In this document: piece after piece, positions 1-6,003 of the stretch | Layout: every line of letters begins with the position of its first letter | Position numbering within the stretch: position 1 is the stretch's first letter | Source: Cellvibrionales bacterium UBA2618 | GTDB lineage: Bacteria; Pseudomonadota; Gammaproteobacteria; Pseudomonadales; Porticoccaceae | Assembly: GCA_002339165.1 (NCBI GenBank) | Contig: DDJS01000037.1 | Coordinates: 1-6,003 of the forward strand | Length of the DNA stretch: 6,003 bases | Direction: 5' to 3' | Program-made: the position numbers and the translations under genes | The notes under the pieces: generated by a model | What the model was told of the DNA's origin: nothing | Database searches by the model: none | What the model saw: only the letters and a program-made list of their open reading frames with translations

Positions 1-20
1 GAACTCCGAGCGAGGCGACT

Positions 21-48
21 AAAAACCGCCACTTGCCGTCAGTTGCGG
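21..48 (-). terminator. Intrinsic (rho-independent) terminator of the cyclase gene
   Basis: On the minus strand the hairpin begins on the base directly after the cyclase stop codon. CCGC (48-45) pairs with GCGG (29-26), then there is one A-G mismatch, then ACT (43-41) pairs with AGT (33-31), leaving a 7-base loop GACGGCA. Five T follow at 25-21. A GC-rich stem followed at once by a T-run is the classic intrinsic terminator form. The plus-strand reading has no T-run after the stem, so it should work in one direction only. Stability was not computed. Confidence 0.8.
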
Positions 49-2205
49 CTATTCCTCAACCGTAGAGCGCACCGCGCGTTTACCGAGCAAATAGGTGGAT
101 ACGGTACCCACGCCCTTGACCTCAATTTCTCCGCGCGGAGTCACCTCATAACTGCCATCGAGGGCGTCATAAAAGGCCTCTGAAATTTGGATTTCATCGG
201 GCAACCCTGTGGACTCCATGCGACTGGCCATATTGATGGTCTCGCCCCACAAGTCGTAGATAAATTTAGATGTACCGATAACACCGGCAACCACCGGGCC
301 GCAGTGCAGGCCGACGCGCATCTTCAACTGGGTACCGTTACGCGCATTAAATTCCTCGAGACAAATAAGGATTCGACTCGCTAGCAGGGCCATAGTTTCA
401 GCGTGTTTAGGATTGGGAACCGGCAATCCGCAGACCGCCATGTACGCATCACCAATAGTTTTAATTTTCTCAACGCCCAATTCCGTCGCCACCTCGTCAA
501 ACGAACCAAATAGATCATCGAGCATGGTTAGAACCATCATGGGTGGAAGGCCTCGAGACCAATTGGTGAAGCCGACCAAATCGGTAAATACAACACTCGC
601 ACTGGGGAACGCATCCGCTATTTGGGTTTCGCCATCCTTTAATCGCTCGGCGATCGGTTGTGGTAAAACGTTGAGAAGCAGCTTGGTATTCTCGGTATTT
701 TTAAATTCGATCGCCTCTCGCTGCTCGCGTAGGCTTGACACCATAGTATTAAAATTAGCAGTTAATTCGCCTATTTCATCGGTTGAAGTAATCGCTAATT
801 GAACCTCAAAATTACCATCGCCGACCTCTTCAGCCGCCTCTGCTAAATCGACGATCGGCTCGACTAATCGGCGTACGACAACGGTCGATAGTGCCGCCAT
901 AACCAGCGCTAGCGCAAGTCCTGAAAGCACGAGTATTCGATTCAACGCGTCGACTGCGGCGAATGCTTCAGCCTCGTCTACATCCGCAAATAATGCCCAC
1001 TGCTGATCGCCAAACGCAACTGGGCCAAAAGAACTGAGAACACTAACTCCCCGATAATCGTCGATGATGGCAGTATCTCGCCCACCTTCAAGGGCATGCA
1101 TTGCGGCGCGTGTATGGACCTTTTGCAAGAGAATAGAGCTATCAAAATAATTCAACTGTGCGATGGTCTTTTCTGGGTAACCCACATCTCGCAGGGCTTT
1201 AAAATAGCCCTCTCGATCTTCTATCAAAAATCGTGAAATGCTGCGCATGGAAAAATCATCGCCAACCAGATAAGTTTCACCGGTTTCACCCAATCCATCT
1301 TCGCGCCACATGCCATTATCGGTCATGATTGCGTTGAGTTTGTCGACCGGAAATTGGAAGACCAAGGTGCCAATAGGAACCTCATCGTCATACACCAACG
1401 TCGCAACAAAGGCTGCTGGAGCGCCATAAGATGGTCGATAATAATCAAAATCGATAAACGCAACGTCGCCCGCCGCAGTCAATTGATTGGCGGCGTCAAA
1501 GGCATCGGCTAGATTACTTTTTTGAAACGGGCCACTGCGCAAGTTGGTAGCAAAATCGACTTCTTTAAACACCGAATAAACGATATCACCGGTACTGTTA
1601 TCGATAAGAAAAATATCGTAATAACCGAATTCATTTTGGTACTCTTTAAAAACTTGATGAAATTGAGCATGCACTCGACTGTAAAGGCTTTGATCATCGA
1701 CATAACCTAATTGGTGTTTTTCACCCACAGGAAAGTCGTTATTACTGATGTAGTGGTACTGCAAATAACGGGCAGTTTCAGCGACCGGGAAAACACTCTC
1801 AATGCCAAAGCTAGTGCCAGCACCAATATTTAACGCGGGTAAAAAATCGTCGGTATAATAGGCGCTGAGATCCACGCTGCGCACCGCCGACTGCTGCGTC
1901 GATGCGCGTTCATCCGACCGACGCGACAATTCGAAAAAACCGCGTTTTAACTCCGCGGTCGCCGCAATGGTGGTTGGATTTCGCGCCAGCGATCTCACCT
2001 GCGCTTCGATCAATGCGAAATATTCGCTGGCCTGACTGGTTTTAGCCGACTGAATCGACGTCAATTGCCGAAAGGTGTAAGCCTCCAGCGAAGCCCTCGC
2101 GTGGTAATAACTAATCCAACCACTAATACCACTAACGATGACACAGATAGATACAATAAATAAGGTAGCTTTGGATCTTATACGCAGCGCGCTCAGGCCT
2201 GCCAT
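49..2205 (-). CDS. Membrane-bound class III adenylate cyclase with Cache-like sensor and HAMP domain
   Basis: Makes cAMP from ATP at the cytoplasmic face of the inner membrane, probably in response to a periplasmic ligand. Numbering is from the ATG at 2205 (718 aa). A basic N-terminus leads to TM1 (about 14-34), a large extracytoplasmic region (about 35-423) with a Cache-like GETGETYLVGDDF stretch (306-318), TM2 (about 424-444), HAMP (about 445-497), a signalling helix with LLLNVLPQPIAERLK (509-523), and the catalytic domain (about 533-709). All class IIIa residues are visible: metal aspartates D542 (FTDLVGFT) and D586 (IGDAYM), adenine-selecting K582 (KIKTIG) and D651 (YDLWGETIN), and transition-state N658 and R662. 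Lys plus Asp, not Glu plus Cys, indicates ATP rather than GTP; a homodimer is expected. Start choice: the frame extends to an ATG at 2235 and a TTG at 2262, but only 2205 has a Shine-Dalgarno-like GGA about 9 bases upstream and gives a typical short basic N-terminus before TM1. The stop is TAG, followed by a terminator. The ligand is unknown. Confidence 0.93.
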   Translation of the reverse strand: MAGLSALRIRSKATLFIVSICVIVSGISGWISYYHARASLEAYTFRQLTSIQSAKTSQASEYFALIEAQVRSLARNPTTIAATAELKRGFFELSRRSDERASTQQSAVRSVDLSAYYTDDFLPALNIGAGTSFGIESVFPVAETARYLQYHYISNNDFPVGEKHQLGYVDDQSLYSRVHAQFHQVFKEYQNEFGYYDIFLIDNSTGDIVYSVFKEVDFATNLRSGPFQKSNLADAFDAANQLTAAGDVAFIDFDYYRPSYGAPAAFVATLVYDDEVPIGTLVFQFPVDKLNAIMTDNGMWREDGLGETGETYLVGDDFSMRSISRFLIEDREGYFKALRDVGYPEKTIAQLNYFDSSILLQKVHTRAAMHALEGGRDTAIIDDYRGVSVLSSFGPVAFGDQQWALFADVDEAEAFAAVDALNRILVLSGLALALVMAALSTVVVRRLVEPIVDLAEAAEEVGDGNFEVQLAITSTDEIGELTANFNTMVSSLREQREAIEFKNTENTKLLLNVLPQPIAERLKDGETQIADAFPSASVVFTDLVGFTNWSRGLPPMMVLTMLDDLFGSFDEVATELGVEKIKTIGDAYMAVCGLPVPNPKHAETMALLASRILICLEEFNARNGTQLKMRVGLHCGPVVAGVIGTSKFIYDLWGETINMASRMESTGLPDEIQISEAFYDALDGSYEVTPRGEIEVKGVGTVSTYLLGKRAVRSTVEE

Positions 2206-2247
2206 TAGAAATATTCCATCACGAATAAAATCCATTAATTTCAGACA

Positions 2248-2281
2248 TGTATAGACCAACAAAAGCGATGTATGCCGTCAA
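2248..2281 (-). promoter_or_regulatory. Weak candidate promoter for the cyclase gene
   Basis: Minus-strand reading shows a TTGACG (2281-2276) and a TATACA (2253-2248), each close to a sigma-70 element, but 22 bases apart instead of about 17. They therefore do not form a normal pair. If TATACA is a real -10 box, transcription would start near 2241, which would leave almost no leader for the ATG at 2235 and a reasonable one for the ATG at 2205. This is a low-confidence suggestion. Confidence 0.2.
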
Positions 2282-2459
2282 TGCGTCGCTGCGCTCACAG
2301 CCCGTAATTACCGCGCTATGCGAATTGGAAGTTGTAAACTCTGGCGATGGTTATAGCTATGCGCAGATTCTCTGCCGCCATAATCACTGGCCCAACGGCT
2401 GTGCCGAGTCAACGCTCTCTCACCCAAAAGTATCTCGTCAGTCACCATTGTACATTGAG
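2263..2459. other. Intergenic stretch without a convincing gene
   Basis: About 197 bases (255 if the cyclase starts at 2205) between the hydrolase stop codon and the cyclase gene. I see no intrinsic terminator for the upstream operon. A minus-strand frame of 46 codons (2448-2308, ATG to TAA) exists, but it resembles nothing I know. The best Shine-Dalgarno here (AAAGG at the hydrolase stop) is ideally spaced for a different ATG at 2455 that encodes only five residues. An 8-base direct repeat GCTATGCG (2315-2322 and 2356-2363, plus strand) is too short to interpret. The region probably holds the cyclase promoter. Confidence 0.5.
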
Positions 2460-3383
2460 TCACCTTTGAACTGCTCCAGCATTATCGAGGATCAAATCGG
2501 CAAACGTCGACAACAGCTCAAATGGCAAGTTATGCCCCATCCCAGGAAATATTTGTAGGTTCGCATGGGCGACATGCTTGGCCGTGTCTATACCGCCATC
2601 GACAGAGACTAGGCGATCCTGCAAACCATGAATAACTAGCACCGGCATCCGCAATGACCGCAACAAGCCAACACGATTGGCGCAGGTATTAATCGCCGCC
2701 ATTTGTCGCCCATAACCCGCAGGGTGACTTGATCGTCGATATTCGGCGGCCAGCATCGCTCGAACCGATGAATCTGCAACGGGATATCCCGGACTGCCAA
2801 TCATCTGCAGAGTCTCGACGCTTTGAGCTAATGAGGATTGATTTTTGGCAGGTTTTTTAAGCATCTGAATAGACACCAAAAACGCTGATTTACCCTTGCC
2901 GGCAACCCCAGTATTCGACATCATCGAGGTCAATGACAACACGCGATTAGGATGGCGGCCGGCAACTATCTGACAAATCATTCCCCCCATAGACATGCCC
3001 ACCAAGTGGGCAGATCGGATCTTTAGCGCATCCAATATCCCCACAACGTCTCTCGCCATATCTTCGAGGCGGTAGGGCACAGTAACCGGAAGACCCAATC
3101 GATACTTCATATACTGGCGAAATAAATTCGGCGCGCGCGCGCCCTCGATTTTATCGCTCAGCCCAATATCCCGGTTATCGAAGCGAACGACAAAGAAGCC
3201 CCTATCTGCCAGCGCCTGACAAAATACCACCGGCCATCTAACCAATTGATTATATAGACCGGCGACCAATATCAGCGCTGGTTGTTGACGATCACCAAAT
3301 GTCTCATAGGCGATTTTGAGACCATTGGATGTTAGATATTGCGTGGTCTTTTGGCTAAATCCTGCCAGTCCATCTTCGGTCAT
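2460..3383 (-). CDS. Alpha/beta hydrolase (esterase/lipase-like)
   Basis: A 307-residue cytoplasmic serine hydrolase of the alpha/beta-hydrolase fold-1 family; no signal peptide or membrane segment is visible. The catalytic triad can be placed: nucleophile S131 in the elbow GMSMGG (129-134), acid D256 after the strand VLVIHGLQD (248-256), and base H284 in GMGHNLP (281-287). The oxyanion strand reads LILVAGLYNQ (37-46), with AG replacing the common HG. The RFDNRDIGLSDK stretch (67-78) is typical of the branch that includes RdmC-like methylesterases. The substrate cannot be read from the sequence; carboxyl esters, lactones or acyl thioesters are all possible. Its ATG overlaps the TGA of the acyl-CoA ligase gene by four bases (ATGA), with only a weak GAG-type ribosome site ahead, so it is probably translated by coupling from the same mRNA. 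In that context it may release an acid for the ligase to activate, which is inference. The stop is TGA. Confidence 0.92.
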   Translation of the reverse strand: MTEDGLAGFSQKTTQYLTSNGLKIAYETFGDRQQPALILVAGLYNQLVRWPVVFCQALADRGFFVVRFDNRDIGLSDKIEGARAPNLFRQYMKYRLGLPVTVPYRLEDMARDVVGILDALKIRSAHLVGMSMGGMICQIVAGRHPNRVLSLTSMMSNTGVAGKGKSAFLVSIQMLKKPAKNQSSLAQSVETLQMIGSPGYPVADSSVRAMLAAEYRRSSHPAGYGRQMAAINTCANRVGLLRSLRMPVLVIHGLQDRLVSVDGGIDTAKHVAHANLQIFPGMGHNLPFELLSTFADLILDNAGAVQR

Positions 3384-4993
3384 TGGTCTCGTAATTCTCT
3401 GCGTAAAATCTTTCCCGCCGGCGATTTCGGCAGCTCTTCAGCGAACTTTACCATACGTGGAACTTTGTACGCAGTTAATTGCGTTCGACAGAAGCGTTGA
3501 ATCTCGTCCGCTGTCAATTGTGAATTGGTCGACACAACATATAACAGGATTGCCTCGCCAGTTTTGTCGTCTTTAATACCGATGGCAGCGCACTCGACAA
3601 TATCCGGATGCCCGTAGACCACACTTTCGATTTCATTGGGATAAACGTTGAATCCAGAGATAATCACCATGTCCTTGAGACGATCGACAATCCGTACGTA
3701 GCCATCGTCATCAAGAGTACCGATATCACCAGTACGAAACCAACCCGCGGCATCGATTACCTCGGCCGTGGCTTTGGGTCGTTGCCAGTAGCCACCCATA
3801 ACCTGCGGCCCGCGCACGCATATCTCCCCAGCGCAGCCAGCGGCTACCGATTCGCCACGATTATTGATGATCTTGATCTCCTCAGCAACCATGGCCTTTC
3901 CCACGGTTCCAAGCCGCGCCGCATCCGGACTGTTACAAGTCAGAACCGCAGATGTCTCAGAAAGCCCATAACCCTCGTATATTTTCGACGCCGTACGTTC
4001 CTGCCACTCTTCGCCGATCTCTTTGACAAGTGCGCTACCTCCAGCGATGATCCCTGTGACGGCTGAAAAATCGATACTGTCGAAATCTCGATGAGCCATC
4101 AACCCCTGCAGTAAGGTATTGACGCTCGCCATGCTGGTGAATTTAAACGCTGTCATAGTTTTTACCAGCCCATCGATATCGCGTGGGTCTGGAATCAATA
4201 CCGATAGTCCGCCGTAGACGAACCCACCTATGACATTCATGGTAAAACCAAAGACGTGGTAAAGCGGCATGGGCGCAATCAGAATTTCATCACTATCGGC
4301 ATCCAAAGTGACGCTCAACTTAGACATACGAATACCGGCAAAAATGTTGCCATGGCTCAGCATTGCGCCCTTGGCAGGCCCAGTAGTGCCGCCAGTATAT
4401 TGCAGCACCGCTAAATCTCGCATCGTTGTCGCTAACCGAGGCAGCTCAACGCCGACACCCAACGCGAGGGCCTGGTTAAAATCAACCAGACTCGGCAGTG
4501 ACGACGGCGGCAGAGTTTGAGGATTTATAAGATCGAGGGTATGGGTGGCGATTACGGTTTTTATTGCCGTCTGCGGAACCACCTGTTCAGTGATTGGCAG
4601 CAGCTCGGTCAACACCACCAGCGCAGAGGCTCCCGAATCATTAAATTGGTGTATCTGCTCTCGCGCCGTATACATTGGGTTGGTATTGACGATGGTCAAT
4701 CCAGCTCTCAACGCGCCCCAAACCGCAATCGGAAACTGATTCAAATTAGGTAGTTGAATGGCGATGCGATCGCCGCGTTCAAGGCCACAGTGGGCGATTA
4801 AAAATCCGCTAAATTGCGCGCTCAGTCGGTCAATATCCGCAAATGTAAGACTTTGCCCAAGGCAACAAAACGCGGGTTTTTCTGCAAATTCAACGCATGC
4901 GCTCTCGAATGCATCGAGTAAATTGGAAAAGTTATCGGTATTTAGCTGTGCAAATTTTTGTTCCGCAAAACTACTTAATACACTGGTCATCAT
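3380..4993 (-). CDS. fadD: Long-chain-fatty-acid--CoA ligase (FadD-like)
   Basis: Activates a fatty acid with ATP and CoA, through an acyl-adenylate, to acyl-CoA, the entry step to beta-oxidation; it normally acts at the inner face of the cytoplasmic membrane. At 537 aa it is close to the roughly 560 aa of the E. coli enzyme. Visible motifs of the adenylate-forming superfamily are the phosphate-binding loop YTGGTTGPAKG (199-209), YGLSE (342-346), the TGD aspartate D423, hinge-region R438 in VDRLKDM, the fatty-acyl-CoA-synthetase signature through SGFNVYPNEIE (446-456), and catalytic lysine K528 in PKSPAGK. The signature and tail follow E. coli FadD closely, hence the symbol; a paralogue for medium-chain or aromatic acids cannot be excluded. 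Two ATG codons stand in tandem (4993 and 4990). A GGAGG lies 3 bases before the first and 6 before the second, so initiation may be at 4990. The gene overlaps the downstream hydrolase by ATGA. Its stop is TGA. Confidence 0.94.
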   Translation of the reverse strand: MMTSVLSSFAEQKFAQLNTDNFSNLLDAFESACVEFAEKPAFCCLGQSLTFADIDRLSAQFSGFLIAHCGLERGDRIAIQLPNLNQFPIAVWGALRAGLTIVNTNPMYTAREQIHQFNDSGASALVVLTELLPITEQVVPQTAIKTVIATHTLDLINPQTLPPSSLPSLVDFNQALALGVGVELPRLATTMRDLAVLQYTGGTTGPAKGAMLSHGNIFAGIRMSKLSVTLDADSDEILIAPMPLYHVFGFTMNVIGGFVYGGLSVLIPDPRDIDGLVKTMTAFKFTSMASVNTLLQGLMAHRDFDSIDFSAVTGIIAGGSALVKEIGEEWQERTASKIYEGYGLSETSAVLTCNSPDAARLGTVGKAMVAEEIKIINNRGESVAAGCAGEICVRGPQVMGGYWQRPKATAEVIDAAGWFRTGDIGTLDDDGYVRIVDRLKDMVIISGFNVYPNEIESVVYGHPDIVECAAIGIKDDKTGEAILLYVVSTNSQLTADEIQRFCRTQLTAYKVPRMVKFAEELPKSPAGKILRRELRDQ

Positions 4994-4996
4994 CGC

Positions 4997-5003
4997 CCTC
5001 CCC
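4997..5003 (-). promoter_or_regulatory. Strong ribosome binding site of the acyl-CoA ligase gene
   Basis: Minus-strand GGGGAGG at 5003-4997 is a near-consensus Shine-Dalgarno. It ends 3 bases before the ATG at 4993 and 6 bases before the ATG at 4990. The spacing favours the second ATG, which would remove one methionine from the protein. Confidence 0.7.
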
Positions 5004-5005
5004 TT

Positions 5006-5031
5006 GGGTTAATAATCATTCAAAATAACCC
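5006..5031. promoter_or_regulatory. Inverted repeat in the leader of the ligase-hydrolase unit
   Basis: Perfect 6-base arms GGGTTA (5006-5011) and TAACCC (5026-5031) flank a 14-base AT-rich centre, just upstream of the Shine-Dalgarno. On the minus strand the centre contains TATTTT, which could be a -10 element, so a protein bound here would cover the promoter. It could instead fold as a hairpin in the 5' leader. No known operator is recognised. Confidence 0.3.
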
Positions 5032-5063
5032 TTTGTTCGCCGTGATCGAGTCACTCTGGAGAC

Positions 5064-5082
5064 GTAATTAGGACAAAATTAC
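5064..5082. promoter_or_regulatory. AT-rich dyad, possible operator
   Basis: Perfect 6-base arms GTAATT (5064-5069) and AATTAC (5077-5082) around 7 bases, a 19-base dyad of the size bound by dimeric helix-turn-helix regulators. It sits between the end of the propeller pseudogene and the ligase gene, about 70 bases upstream of the ligase start codon. It does not match the FadR or PsrA operator patterns I know. No GC-rich stem with a T-run is present, so it does not look like a terminator. Chance is a real alternative in AT-rich intergenic DNA. Confidence 0.25.
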
Positions 5083-5100
5083 CCATCAATCACGCTATCG

Positions 5101-6003
5101 CTAAACAATACCGATGGCCTGTTCACCGCCTCCCGCATAGACAAGATAAAGTTGGCCATCCTGATCTTGGAACATAAACGGGTCCCGCAACTGGTTAACC
5201 GGGCCGCCCATTTTACCCCTAAACGACGGTATAAACGGTTGGTTGGCGCCTTCCCAATCGCGCATCGGTCAAATCAGTTCGGTCGATGCGATGGCCCGCC
5301 ACCGATGCCAGTCGTCATTCGACAGATCGACGCTGGATAAAAAAATGCGTTCCGGCATATCTCCCACGCGGGACCAGACGATCCGCAGTGTATCGCCATC
5401 TAGCCACACACCCGTATGCCGCGTATCCGAATCGAGTAACGACGCACTGCGGGCCTCATAAGGCCCTAAAAAACACTCACTGCGGTATAAAATACCCGGC
5501 GTGCCGAGTAAATAATAAGCCTCTCGAAACACAAACCTGCGTAGGTAAGCGCCCGAAATAACGCCATCCTACACCCTAAAATCGATGCCATTGTGCGAAA
5601 GAGCCACCCGACTCGATTGCGATAATATGTCATCTTGACCATGATAAAACATCACTATTTGGCGGTGGTTGTTGTCGACGACAATCTCGGGACTGGCAAT
5701 GTGCGCTTTAGTGGTCGCAGCCATGGCCACCGATTGCACTTTGCGTTGCTGTTGCGCGGTCACCAATGACTGATAAATTGCCATGACGATGTCTCTCGAC
5801 ACCGAAATTGAATAATCGCTCACTGTGCTCATTAGGGCATCTACTGGGTCGCACTGCGGTACATCACTAACGAGAAAACCGAAATCCTCGAGCGCAAAAA
5901 CACCCGCTTCGTAGAGAGTCCAAGGTCCATTGGGGTGGTTGGCGTAAGCGAGACGCAGATGATCGCCCTTGTGGTGGGAAAAATACAAATAATAATCGCC
6001 CAA
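5101..6003 (-). pseudogene. GH43/GH32-like beta-propeller protein gene, 5' part outside window, two in-frame stops
   Basis: One minus-strand frame runs unshifted for 301 codons from the window edge to a TAG at 5103-5101. It is interrupted by TAG at 5571-5569 and TGA at 5271-5269, giving blocks of 144, 99 and 55 sense codons. All three blocks read as one protein. Block 1 has YYLYFSHHKGDHLRLAYANH, then HIASPEIVVD and MFYHG. Block 2 has YYLLGTPGILYRS, DTRHTGVWLDGDTLRIVW and VGDMPERIFLSSVDLS. Block 3 has RDWEGANQPF, LRDPFMFQDQDGQLYLVYAG and a short natural-looking tail. From memory, this order matches an uncharacterised family of sugar-hydrolase-like five-bladed propellers; I assign no substrate and cannot identify catalytic residues. 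The N-terminus and any signal peptide lie beyond 6003. The GTG at 5532 has only a weak AGG ahead, so re-initiation is unlikely. The absence of frameshifts suggests recent inactivation or base-call errors. Confidence 0.8.

Noticed and set aside
2206..2262. TTG at 2262 or ATG at 2235 as start of the cyclase
   Set aside because: Neither has a visible ribosome binding site. They add 19 or 10 residues before an N-terminus that already looks complete. The ATG at 2235 remains possible.
3608..4066. A 152-codon open frame on the plus strand inside the acyl-CoA ligase gene
   Set aside because: It lies fully antisense to a well-supported enzyme gene, and its translation has no recognisable domain or consistent composition. 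The other plus-strand frames, such as 413-802 and 2247-2558, fail for similar reasons: no known motif and overlap with real genes.
5042..5054. GTGA-N5-TCAC resembling a CRP/Vfr cAMP-receptor site, which would have linked the cyclase to the fatty-acid operon
   Set aside because: Known sites of this type have six bases between the half-sites; here there are five. The outer T and A of the consensus are also missing on both sides.
5269..5532. A separate 87-residue protein starting at the GTG at 5532
   Set aside because: It is in the same frame as the sequence before and after the two stops and carries only the middle part of the propeller family. The Shine-Dalgarno ahead of the GTG is weak and close, so it is better read as a piece of the pseudogene.
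5269..5571. Recoding of the two stops (TGA as selenocysteine, TAG as pyrrolysine) or a variant genetic code
   Set aside because: TAG ends the cyclase gene and is also the final stop of this same frame, and TGA ends the ligase and hydrolase genes, so both act as normal stops here. I saw no clear selenocysteine-type hairpin just after the TGA, and the expected residue there is arginine, not cysteine.

Overview
The window looks like chromosomal DNA of a Gram-negative bacterium, most likely a free-living, possibly marine gammaproteobacterium. This is an inference. It rests on a FadD-like acyl-CoA ligase whose C-terminal signatures closely resemble those of the enterobacterial enzyme, an inner-membrane sensor-cyclase of proteobacterial type, and roughly balanced base composition. 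No mobile element, CRISPR array, rRNA or tRNA is visible. Every gene I can support lies on the minus strand, so the reading order runs from the high-coordinate end to the low-coordinate end.

Reading 6003 to 5101 there is the C-terminal part of a gene for a beta-propeller protein resembling the GH43/GH32 glycoside-hydrolase clans; it enters the window already in progress. Its frame runs unshifted for 301 codons to a natural-looking end, but it carries two in-frame stop codons (TAG at 5571-5569 and TGA at 5271-5269). I read it as a recently inactivated pseudogene. About 107 bases (4994-5100) then hold several short inverted repeats and a strong ribosome binding site. After these comes a two-gene unit: a long-chain acyl-CoA ligase (FadD-like, 3380-4993) overlapping by ATGA with an alpha/beta hydrolase (2460-3383). 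The pair plausibly acts together in fatty-acid or ester utilisation: the hydrolase would release a carboxylic acid and the ligase would activate it to its CoA thioester for beta-oxidation.

A gap of about 200-255 bases with no convincing gene separates this unit from a class III adenylate cyclase (49 to about 2205). That protein has a large periplasmic double-Cache-like sensor, HAMP linker, signalling helix and cytoplasmic catalytic domain. All metal, adenine and transition-state residues of a homodimeric cAMP-producing enzyme are present. A clear intrinsic terminator follows its stop codon (21-48). The cyclase is probably an independent transcription unit; any link to the fatty-acid genes through cAMP is not shown by the sequence.

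I found no obviously new multi-gene system. The observation most worth checking is the otherwise intact propeller gene with two in-frame stops.
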